Origin: Actinernus sp. WN-2022
Taxonomy: Eukaryota; Cnidaria; Anthozoa; Actiniaria; Actinernidae
Length of the DNA stretch: 64,000 nucleotides
Direction: 5' to 3'
Assembly (NCBI GenBank): GCA_030867875.1
Contig: JAOWCC010001634.1
Span: 138,962,365-139,026,364, forward strand
Shown: positions 1-11,200 of the stretch, one piece after another
Layout: every line of letters starts with the position of its first letter
How positions within the stretch are numbered: position 1 is the stretch's first letter
The notes under the pieces: model-generated
What the model was told of the DNA's origin: nothing
Database searches by the model: none
What the model saw: only the letters and a program-made list of their open reading frames with translations
Made by a program: the position numbers and the translations under genes

Positions 1-2
1 AG

Positions 3-173
3 CAAGAGACCATCACCTAGGTTCTTTGTTGTTCATGAGATGGAGCGATGAAAATCCGTGAGGAGCTGGAACCGAATCTTAAAATAGCATCGTGACGTCC
101 ACTGAGCCAAAAATAGATTGGCGCAGACTATCATAGGGTACGGAGATCAGTTCTCTTATGTGATGGTCTCTTG
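3..173. mobile_element. MITE with 14-bp terminal inverted repeats
   Basis: CAAGAGACCATCAC at 3-16 is inverted at 160-173. A partial copy of the right half is found at 39268-39360 in the opposite orientation. There is no coding capacity. Confidence 0.7.
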
Positions 174-462
174 ACGACGGCTAATACGAATAAAAAAAAT
201 TAGTTTTCGCTTACCTTACTGCTCTGTTTGAATAAAATCTTGAGAAGAAATGTCGGGGACGGGCGCGCACTGAAAAAAGTTTTTTTGCGCGCTAAAAGCT
301 GATTGGCTGTTACCCAAACAACCCCATTATGATTGGCTCACGCGCTTACAAAACCTTTTAAGTGTCGAATAAACCTGTGCAAGCCTGTTCGCGACCCGTG
401 TAATGCGCTCTCATATTTGCACTCGTTTAATCCCGTATTTGTACTCGAAAACGCCAAGTCGT
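174..462. other. Downstream flank, nothing recognised
   Basis: AT-rich intergenic sequence between a MITE and a SINE fragment. I see no open frame with similarity to known proteins and no clear repeat. Confidence 0.4.
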
Positions 463-625
463 ATAATAAAATCCCTTATTCTTCTCGAAAATAGCACAAC
501 AGGTTCTCTCACGGCCCCCTCGTAAACGACACAAGGCCATGAATAGATTATACGTCCCTACCCAAGGACGCAGCCGGGATTCGAACCCCCACTCAGCTAA
601 TACAGTAAGAGATGGCGTCACTTCA
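463..625 (-). mobile_element. tRNA-derived SINE fragment (same family as 36.3-36.7 kb)
   Basis: On the minus strand it has a B box (GGGTTCGAATCCC near 577-589) followed by GGCTGCGTCCTTGGGTAGGG and, further on, CCTGTTGTGCTATTTTCGAG. The same blocks occur in the SINE at 36335-36718. The A-box end is degenerate. Confidence 0.65.
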
Positions 626-875
626 GCCGGCTAATTACACAGTACTAACTTAAAGCTCGTTTAAGTTGAAAAGGAAAATCAGTTTCTGTTCTTCCAACTC
701 ACTTTATTGTTAATCGTTAATTACTTCGAATTTATCACGTCAAAATTAAAAGTTCTATCGTACAAGAAAATGAACTTCAATATTTCGCTCCTTTGCATTT
801 TAATAGAGCTCTTTCGTTACCTTTAAAAAAGTTGAAAGGATCTTATTTGGGGAAAATTGTAAGGGACTACCTTAA

Positions 876-1914
876 AGGAGCTATGCCATGGTACTGCGCA
901 TGTATCGAGTAATCGTCGCTCGGTTGGTGGCCGTTAATTGGATACAAACAGTTAAAAGTCCCTCCCTCGATGCTTGATTGAAAGAATTTTCAATATTTTC
1001 CCTGGAGACTGTTTATATACACTGTATGTTAGTCATTTTTGCATATTTGCTTTGATTTTAAGCATCCCACTTGGCCGAGAAGTTCGTTAGTTCATATCAA
1101 AATCGGTGGACAGGGGTTAGGATAGGCACGCGCCTTGCGCCATTTGCGCTAAAATTTCGAAGATGGCGCGTAAAAGAAGCGACGTTACGCGCCCAACATA
1201 CTGAACTGTTTAAAGTTGTTGTCTAGGTGACCAGCAGTTCTTCTCCAGGAATTGATTTAACTTGCTAATTTGAAAGCCGAAGTCTAGTCATATTTTTTGT
1301 TTTTGGTGTTGCTGGGTTTTTTAGAAGGTTCAAAATGTCGAAGAAACGAAATAATTCGCCCCAGCCGAGAGGCTTGGTGGGGATGTTTCATAATAGCAAT
1401 AGGTAACCCAAACAATTTGTTCAAGACAGAGTACCCAGAATGCATTTCGTCGTCTAAACAATATGGCGACTGTGCAAGCCATGTTTTGATCGTTTCGGGT
1501 CACTGAATACCCATTCAATCAAGACGGATAGACAAATCGCAAAGAAAGCTTTCCTTTTCATTGGTGACCTCAGTAAACGAATCAGATGCTGATGAAGGTG
1601 AGGAAGCAAGCGACAGAGCTCACGATATCGATTACGATGCTGGATAACAAGAGCTTAACTACAAGGGTGTATACTAGAAAACTTTATTTCATTATTCAAA
1701 TAGTAACATTTACTAGTACTGAAGTCAGCAATTTCGACAGTATCGGCAAAGCTCCCAGTACCAATGGCCCCACGTTTTGCAAAATGGCCTTTAATTTTTT
1801 GTACTATGGGGCCACTGGCCCACGCCTGCTTTTGGCTATCCTAACCCCTGGGTGGAAATAGCTGTTTCCGGCCCGGAACGCGAATGTAAAGTCTATTACC
1901 GTAACACACCCCCT
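876..1914. mobile_element. TTAA-flanked MITE split by another insertion
   Basis: The outer element begins AGGAGCTATGCCATGGTACT and ends in ACACACCCCCTTT, with TTAA at 872-875 and 1915-1918. It matches the uninterrupted 289-bp copy at 43705-43993. TTAA target sites are typical of piggyBac and Kolobok elements; which one applies here is not decided. An inserted element occupies 1111-1850. Confidence 0.75.
1111..1850. mobile_element. 740-bp DNA element nested in the MITE, 6-bp target duplication
   Basis: Its ends are CAGGGGTTAGGATAG and CTATCCTAACCCCTG, a 15-bp perfect inverted repeat. GGTGGA occurs on both sides (1105-1110 and 1851-1856), while the empty copy at 43.9 kb has GGTGGA once. There is no convincing coding frame. 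The 6-bp duplication does not by itself fix the superfamily. Confidence 0.8.
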
Positions 1915-1933
1915 TTAAAAGGATTGTGAATTA

Positions 1934-1939
1934 TTTAAT
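1934..1939 (-). promoter_or_regulatory. Candidate polyadenylation signal of the iGluR gene
   Basis: ATTAAA on the minus strand, about 55 bp downstream of the exon 15 stop. It is the common variant of AATAAA. No transcript evidence is available, so it stays a candidate. Confidence 0.4.
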
Positions 1940-1993
1940 ATTGAAAAACTCTAAAAACTCCATGGAATTTTCTTTCTAATTATCTAATCGTCA

Positions 1994-2278
1994 TTATAAC
2001 TCTACGCTTCCTCTCTTGTCTCTCGAACCTCTCCACCCTAGAGTAACTCTAGAATTATTAGAGCTTGACCAAGAAGGCATTCTTCTGCCTAACTCTACTC
2101 TAGTGTCAATAACGGGATAGGTCGGCAAAGGTGCTTGGCTCGACGTCTGTGTTGCCTTGTTCGCTTTGAATGAGATGCCTTCTGTCTGCCTGTTAATCTT
2201 CTCCTGTGTGTGGCTTCTGTGTTTGTACAAACGTACGATTCTGTTGCGGATGGCTTTCCAGAATCCGAGGAAGAGTTC
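1994..2278 (-). CDS. iGluR exon 15: cytoplasmic tail and stop
   Basis: The 94 codons plus stop begin ELFLGFWKAIRNRIVRLYKH, a basic amphipathic stretch, then a Ser/Thr-rich tail (ATQTSSQAPLPTYP). The acceptor is TTATTTTCAG|GAACTC. The tail's sequence is not recognisable, as is usual for iGluR C-termini. The assignment rests on phase, the strong acceptor, the short 242-bp intron and the basic composition. An ATTAAA at 1934-1939 (minus) is a plausible polyadenylation signal about 55 bp past the stop. Confidence 0.8.
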   Translation of the reverse strand, partial: ELFLGFWKAIRNRIVRLYKHRSHTQEKINRQTEGISFKANKATQTSSQAPLPTYPVIDTRVELGRRMPSWSSSNNSRVTLGWRGSRDKRGSVEL

Positions 2279-5200
2279 CTGAAAATAAAGAAAGTAATTT
2301 TGCTGATTAGTATACTAATTGTTCAATTGAATGTATTCCAGAATAGGAATAGATGGAATAGTCTCTGGAAATCACTGGTTCGGGCACATTTTGCACTGTA
2401 AGCTATAAACACTTGCTGAAATGTGATATTCATCCCGATATACATTTAGTATTCCAGTGGACTCAAATATCCCGATATAAGCGATGCGAAGAAAAGGCTT
2501 CCATCTCGATCCTTGTTTACCTTGTTGTTTTTGGTCCTGCCTAAATCTCTACAGGCAGCAACAATCCACTCAATGATAAGGAGTAGAAATCCGATAGCAA
2601 TCCCACCGAGCATCAGAATAAATACACCGAGCATGTTCTCTATCCCCATCTTACTCGTGTCCATGGACTTTTCTGTAGAGGAAAGAAGACAAAAATAAAC
2701 TGCGACACCAGATTCATTGTCATTATCGTACACTGGAAACTGATTTGAACTGTACGCGCCTACGTTACACCAGTCTTGCGTACACCTAATTTGCTTAATG
2801 TCAAAAGTTAAACGTTTTAAGGAGAAATAACTATTTCCTCTAAAGGAGGATGCATGTTAATAAGTAAACTGTAGAAGTTTGAAAATGAAATGATATTGCT
2901 CTGCGTAGTTATTGACGTTTTTGAATCTGAAAAAACACACATCAAAAACGAGGCTGCAAAAGGCCCATACAATAGTCTAAATTCCATTTTTAATATATTT
3001 TCGGTATTTAATCCTATACTATCAAAACTTACCAAAAATGTTGATTTATAGGTGCTCTTTGAGATGACAGTGGTATTTCCATGTTAGAGATCCCAGTTTG
3101 GTGATCTCGAAAATTAGCATGTGTATTTACATACTTTGGAAAACTATGTAAGAAACATGTAATGTAAGCATTTTATAGACATTTTACAAACTTTGTAAAA
3201 TGTTTACAAAAGGTCTGTGAATGTACAATTTAGCAGTTTGAACCGTGCTAATTACAATTTTCAGTGCATCCTGATTGGTTAAAAGTGACGGCCTTTGTTT
3301 CTTCTCGCGGGAAACTCTTTGTTAAAAATAACTCTATCGTCTACAGTGTTGTGTGACAATATAATGTGGGAAGAGAAACACTCGTCTGTAATATACTCCT
3401 GAGTCTGTACGTTCACTGACATTTTGCAAACATTTTATAACTTCTGTAAAATGCTCACATCTTGCAAACATTTTAGACTTTTTACACAGTTCTTCAGAGT
3501 CGATTTTTCCAGTGGTGACTGCTATTGTCATCAACACCACCATTATCGTCGTTATTATTTCATCATTACCGTCGTTATTATTTCATCATTATCGTCGTTA
3601 TTATTTCATCATTATCGTCGTTATTATTGCATCATTATCGTCGTTATTATTTCATCATTATCGTCGTTATTATTGCATCATTATCGTCGTTATTATTGCA
3701 TCATTATCGTCGTTATTATTTCATCATTATCGTCGTTATTATTTCATCATTATCGTCGTTATTATTGCATCATTATCGTCGTTATTATTGCATCATTATC
3801 GTCGTTATTATTGCATCATTATCGTCGTTATTATTGCATCATTATCGTCGTTATTATTTCATCATTATCGTCGTTATTATTGCATCATTATCGTCGTTAT
3901 TATTTCATCATTATCGTCGTTATTATTTCATCATTATCGTCGTTATTATTGCATCATTATCGTCGTTATTATTGCATCATTATCGTCGTTATTATTGCAT
4001 CATTATCGTCGTTATTATTATTTCATCATTATCGTCGTTATTATTGCATCATTATCGTCGTTATTATTGCATCATTATCGTCGTTATTATTGCATCATTA
4101 TCGTCGTTATTATTGCATCATTATCGTCGTTATTATTTCATCATTATCGTCGTTATTATTTCATCATTATCGTCGTTATTATTTCATCATTATCGTCGTT
4201 ATTATTTCATCATTATCGTCCTTATTATTGCATCATTATCGTCGTTATTATTGCATCATTATCGTCCTTATTATTGCATCATTATCGTCGTTATTATTGC
4301 ATCATTATCGTCGTTATTATTGCATCAATCTAGTCGTTATTATTGCATCATTATCGTCGTTATTATTTCATCATTATCGTCGTTATTATTGCATCATTAT
4401 CGTCGTTATTATTGCATCATTATCGTCGTTATTATTGCATCATTATCGTCGTTATTATTGCATCATTATCGTCGTTATTATTGCATCATTATCGTCGTTA
4501 TTATTGCATCATTATCGTCGTTATTATTGCATCATTATCGTCGTTATTATTGCATCATTATCGTCGTTATTATTGCATCATTATCGTCGTTATTATTTCA
4601 TCATTATCGTCGTTATTATTTCATCATTATCGTCGTTATTATTGCATCATTATCGTCGTTATTATTTCACCATTATCGTCGTTATTATTGCATCATTATC
4701 GTCGTTATTACTGAATCATTATCGTCGTTATTATTATTTCATCATTATCGTCGTTATTATTGCATCATTATCGTCGTTATTATTTCATCATTATCGTCGT
4801 TATTATTTCATCATTATCGTCGTTATTATTTCATCATTATCACCATGATTATCATCATACCATTTTGAGAATTCTTATGAAAGGAGCAGGGAATGGAAAA
4901 AGGATTCAAAGATGGAGATGGCGCAGGAACATAAAAAATCCATGTTTACCGTTCTGCTTTTCAACCTCGTCTAGTGGTAGACATGGTGTTTTCTTCACCA
5001 TCCATTTCTCGATCATGTTCTTCAGTTCTCCACTCTGTTGTATCTTCAGTATCTCTACACTCAATAGGTTAGTGTAGGGTGAATCCTTGGGCAGCGCAAA
5101 ACCATAATGAGCTTTACCAAATGTTCTGCAAACAACAGCAAGGGAGACTTATATGTATGCGTCAAATAATCATCTCAAATTAAGTCATATCACATCATAA

Positions 5201-8200
5201 CGTTTAAGGACAGGGATTTTTACAGCCATGTGGTCATGCGGTGGACGAGATTCCAATAGCCAGCTAAATTAGCAGTAGTTACATCACCAATATCTGAATA
5301 AATGTTTGAAAATTATAGATATTATAAATAACAGGCGTAGGATAACTGCCGCCAGATACAAGCTTCAATCCTTAACCCTGGAAAGGATGAGAAACAACTA
5401 TCCATAAAATATCGCTGCATAAGAAACATAAGTAAGTTATGTTGTCATTTTTTTTCTGGATTCGTTGTAATAAAGATTTTACAATTTGAAGAAAATGGAT
5501 TCGTGGTCGTCCTCGCAGAATCAGTATTTTACTCTGCGCATGCGCGGACACATTGATAGAACTTAGAACTAAGTGCATTACTATCTGTCAAAGTCCGCGA
5601 ATACCAAAATAATGCCACGATGAACATTTGTATTGGTAATCATTAGTGTGCAAGTTCAATTAACGATTAATAACGAGTGTTATTTGTGGAATGTTCAAAC
5701 ATCACGAACACTATTAATCGTTAATTGAACGTTGCACACTAATAATTACCAGTTAATAATATAGATGCAAAAATGAAAAGGAGAACTGGATTAACTAGTT
5801 TTTGCATCGAATTAACTGTTTGCTCTGCTGCTAGTGATTAGCATGTCTATCCTCAGCCAATCAGAATAGAGTATTTTTGTATCTATATTATTACAATAAT
5901 AAATCAGTAGAAAACGATTTGCGAAAATGTTTAACAGTCAAGGAATCATTCACACACAGAAAAACATTAAACTGATGCACGAGACATTTTCCTTTGCTTG
6001 TCGCAATTCTAAATCATAATTCTTGATTTATTTAATTCCTGCATTAAAGGGACCTCCACTGAAAAATGTTTGCTCTCAAATGTTCCTTATGGATGACTAT
6101 ATCTATTGCTGTCTCCTGTAAATTGTACACTAGATGGGATTAATGGACCGATTTTCCTGTCCATAAAACTCATTTGAATTCCAAGGGGCCACCATCTTGG
6201 ATCTTATGACGTCACACGGTTGCCTCTTTTGTTCACAACAAAACAGCTATTGTTTTCTAACCATAGAGGCAACCGTGTGACGTCATAAGATCCAAGATGG
6301 TGGCGCCCGGAAAATTCAAACTAAATGAATTTCATGGACAGGAAAATCGGTCCATAACTGACAACTAGTATGCAATTTAGAAGAGACAAAACACAGCAAT
6401 AGATTTAGGTATCTAAAAACAAATATTTGAGAGCAAACATTGATTATCAGTGGAGGTTCCTTTTAACGAAATCAAGAAAATATGTCGTAAAATCTATAAT
6501 TAAACAAGCCAGAATATCAACCTTCCTAAACGTGTGGTAAAACCGTGCATTTGTGCTAAAAATCAACGTATTATTTTAACCTTTTATCGTACCCTCCGAT
6601 GAGCTTCATCCGGCCACAGTAACGTTTTCTTGCCAAGTACTGTAGAACAGGCGCATCGTGAATGAAAGCAAACTTGCCATGTAGAACTCTGTTGAGGCCC
6701 GCTTTGGTGTTTGGTAGCAAAGTACGACGAAGTTTGATATATTCCCACATCATCTGGTATCTAAAGAGGACAGCAAATATGATCAATGTCGTATCATGTC
6801 CTCCGCAAGCTTAAAAAATGCGTATAACCCTTCTTGCAATTTTTATAGTTATGAACCTTTGAAATGTTTTGAATACTTCTGTGAAGAAAGTTTTGGTTTA
6901 CAGAGAATACTCAATGTTCTACGCTTGTTTGAAATCGTGAAAATGTGACCTTCCCTGACACATGACCGTGCAATTAAAAGCCTGGGTCGATTCCTGTTTA
7001 GACGTCATCTCATTAATGCATTATTCTCCATGGCGCCTTTCTATGACAACAACATCGATGCATAGAAAATATACACAGTTTGTGAGTTGTTAGTAAGGAA
7101 AAAAATGTCATTTTAGTCAACATGTTAAGTATTTCGTTAAATGATTCCAAAGCCGAATAAATTATATGACGTATATACAGGAATCGACCTAGGCTTTTAC
7201 TTACGCGGCCATGGGTCAGGAAAGATAAAATTTACACGACTTAAAACACGAGCTCCTACGTGGAGGAATCGCTCACTTAATTAATTCATGAAATGACAAT
7301 ATAAACTAACTAAAACCCTACCCTGAATCATAAAAAAACATAACCGGTAAGTAAACAAGATCTTATCCACCTAGATAATAATATTAATAATAATAATAAT
7401 AATAATAACGGATTAATCAGTGGCATATCCACGAGGTGGCTCTTCATCCACTGATGGGCCTACGATTTAACGTCCTTATCCGAGAAGACGCGGTGAAGGT
7501 ATATTTGCAGCTCGTGAACGAAATTGTTTCACAAAGGTAGCACTAGACTTGCTCCAAGTCGAACTCGCTGAGTCACTGGGTAAGTGACTGACTGGGTCAA
7601 AAATCGAGCGCGAGAATCGAGAATCGTGCGGGGGGCTAAGAAGGACTTTGGGAAAGTCTAAGGTAGCACCTTCTATTCAGTTATTTTAAGACCCTGAGTG
7701 TCGGTGCGCCCGGGGTTTGAACCCGCGACCTCACACACAACAGACCGGAGCTTAACCACTGAGCTAACCGGGAGCCGGTAAAGCCAGGTTTCTCAAGAAA
7801 AACTTCTCAAGAAAATGGTGAGGTAAAAACAATTTGAGAGATTTTCTGGAACTCGAACCCCGCTTCTCCTACTCGTAAGGCAAACGTCGCAACCACTACA
7901 CTAAACAACCATCGTCGCTCAATTGCTGTCAATTTTTGAAATTTTAAAACCACTGCTAATCTGTGTATTTTTAGCCAATCAGAATGAGTGAGTGATTCCT
8001 CTCCTTAGGAACTCTGCTTGTCAAACAAGCGTAGAACATAAAGTATTCACTGTTAACCAAAACGTTCTTCCCAGAAGTACTCAACGCTTAATCGGGGGTG
8101 GAAGCGGAATCAGGAATAACTTGTGTTTGCTGAATTAGGAATATTTGTAGTTTGAAAGTAGAGAATCATGAATCATTAAAACCAAGAATAGTAGAATTTG

Positions 8201-11200
8201 GAAATTCTATTAAATGAATCATGAATCTCTTATATAGATGCTACGGCATTTCACAAGTTGGGCTATTTTTAGATCATTTTTGCCGCCAATTAGTGGGTTA
8301 CACCCGTGGCGGAACAAAATATGCCTCATTAGCTTCTTTTGTTATACCAACAACATGTCTGCTACGCTTTCGTGATTTTATTCCCTTAGGAATGATTGCA
8401 ACCCAATAATAGCGGGAAACCGTTTTAAAAATAAGCTAACTTGTGAAAATGCCGTAGTATAGAGGTAGTATGGGAGATTCTCGCTCTTGGTTATGGGCTC
8501 TTGTTAAAACCCTTCAGAGAATTTGGAAATTCTATTAAATGAATCATGAATCATGAAGAAAATGTGACCAGGAATCATCAATAAATGTGGAAAAAAGGTA
8601 AAGGAGTCATGAATCACTGAAGTTAAACGATTCCGCTTCCACCCCCGAAGCAATAAAAATTGCAAAAAGGGTTATAGGCACTTTAAGGCCTTTGATGGGC
8701 TATAACGATGGATAGACGGTGTATATATATCCAATCAGATTGCAAGTTTTCCGATAGTCGGTAAGTAGTAGGATGTAAGTAATAGGATGAATGGATGGAT
8801 AAGCTTTGTCTCAAACGCTAAGTTATTTTCATATTTACGAGTAAATAAGGACTGAAGTGTGGCGCAGTCCAAATGCGGCACAGGTAGCCCAATCCGAAAA
8901 CAAATTTTCAGAAAAACAGCCATAAGAGCTGCTAGCAGGCTAAGGTGTAAAGTCACTAACAAACACCACATCCTTCTTACCCCACCCCCTCCCCCACCGG
9001 TCCACAAACCTTGGCATATGCGACACCTGGAAAAACTTCTGCGTCTGACTATTAGCCACAACCCCGTAAGCGATATCCGTTTGCTGCGCCAAATCCTCCA
9101 CTCTCCTTATCGGCGTCTGCATTCTTGTAGTAGTAAGATAGGCAGCCATGTTAGCGGTGTAGGTGGCGCCGAGGATTGTGATACAGAACCACCACACCGC
9201 CACTGCAGCCCGACCCGATGCCGACACGGGATGGTTACCGTCCGGTCCTTGTCCCAAGTAATAGGCCGCGGATGACCACGTGGAGTTGAGGAAGCTGAGA
9301 CAGTACTTAGAGGAGAGGTAGGACGCCTTCACCTGAAGTCAGGAAGAAACTTTAGACTATAATGTGGATGGAGACGGTGAATGCCCCTACACGGGCGTGT
9401 CGTGACAATGTAACGCAGGAAGAGTTCCTAATTTGATTAAATATGAAATTGTAATGAATGCCTACTAAGTTTCTGTAAAAACTAGCGAATGTTTGCGTTG
9501 GCGGGAAAGTTAAAGGGGCTGTGTCACGGTGAGAGGTCTTTATCTTCGTAGTCCGGGACAGGCAGTTATTTTCAGCGATTTTCATATGAACTGACGAACC
9601 TCGCGCGCATGTGGCATATTTAAAATCAAAGCAAATACCCAAAATTGACTGACAAACTGTATGCAGACATAGTCTTCAGGGAAAATATTGCATATCACTT
9701 CAATCAAGCATTGAGGAAAGAGACTGTTTGTAGCCAATTAATTGCCAGCAATGGAATATTCATTTGACTCCATTGATACATACGCAACACTAAACAGGAC
9801 TTAGAGGAACTGAATCCAGGATGCTCGGAATCCGCCCTAGCTAGCTCTTAACAATACAATGCAATGCAATAAACTTTATTTAACAGGGAAAAGACGTATT
9901 AACCTTTTGTACATAAATTTCTATTACCTGTTTATACATATATGTATAACTTTCTATTACCTGTTTATGCATATTAACTTTCTATTACCTGTTATACATA
10001 ACGTTCTATTACCTGTTTATAGATAACTTTCTATTACCTGTTTATACATATATAACTTTCTATTACCTGTTTACGCATAACTTTCTATTACCTGTTCATG
10101 TATAACTTTTATTACCTGTTTATACATAACATCCCTTCCGAAAGCTAAAGTTACTCAATATAATCTTAGAAAGAAGCATATTCTACTCCCTAAAGTTAAT
10201 ACCTCACGTTTTAAGAACTGCTTCATTAATCGTCTCATTTTAAAGTACAACTTGGCTGTCTAATCCTTTAATTGTCACCTATTTTAACCTTGCATGCATA
10301 GTTCTAGCCTGCGGGGATGGCCGCTTCCTGTGTGTTCACCCAGCAGGCTTCCCTTGTTTGGGTGGGCCCGTTGGGTGGGCGCGCGACAGGTGGTTGCTTT
10401 CGCAGGCTAGCATAGCTGTATATACTAGTATACCTAACAGGTAGTGAATGCTGCTGTAATTGAGAATGTAATTGTAAATGCTAATTGTATTTTGAACCGG
10501 CTGCTTGACTTTATCGAAGCCAATAGAAGAAAATGATTTGCTGCTCACCATCTTGATAACAGGAGAGATCTTGCTCTTTGGAAACTGATAGTTCACACAG
10601 AGTTAGAAAGAGTTCACCTACACGTCTACACTTCAACAAATTCATGATTACACAAGGATTGCATACACAGAAATGCATTAAAGAACGGTTGAACGTAGTT
10701 AGCTCAAACAATGCAGATTCCACCTCGTGTAATGTCACGTGAAGATCAGATCCGTGCAAAGCAGTGTGGTAAAAAAGACAATAGAAGTGATGCATTGTGG
10801 TAAAAAAAATATCGAGATTTGGACCCGCTTACAGATTAGAACTGCTGCCTTGCTTCAGGCTCGCTCGCTGCGGCAGCAATTAATAAATAGATCTAATGTT
10901 AGGAATCATATTCTAGATTTTTACTTGCATTTTTAGATTTTTACTTGCCTTTTTATATTAGTTACTTAATTTAACATACGATTACAACATTATTATTATC
11001 AGTATCATTAACAGTATTTAATATGTATACACAATTGTATTTATATTTAGATTATAATTAGTATTCCGTATTTTATTAGATTAAATTGTAATATATGATA
11101 TGTATTTTATCAATGAATTAAAGACCATTATTATTATTGTTATTATTATTATTATTATTACCTGTTTATACTTAACTTTCTATTACCTGTTTATACATAA

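Noticed and set aside
3541..4840. CRISPR array
   Set aside because: The repeats have no unique spacers and the genome is eukaryotic. The other tandem arrays fail for the same reasons.
3424..4868. Long overlapping reading frames (up to 474 codons) rich in Ser, Leu, Ile and Tyr
   Set aside because: They are produced by the 23-bp satellite, which is open in all three forward frames. The same peptide appears in each frame by period shift.
7376..7782. True tRNA gene
   Set aside because: A and B boxes are present, but the acceptor stem does not pair, there is no proper anticodon arm, and a SINE body with a (TTA)n tail follows. The same holds for 36335-36718, 54207-54545 and 55140-55400.
9010..9036. 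Donor at CAG|GTG directly after KFFQ in exon 11
   Set aside because: It gives phase 0 while exon 12 needs phase 2, and it shortens the segment that aligns without gaps to FFRRSKIAVFDKMW. The donor CCAAG|GTTTGT satisfies both.
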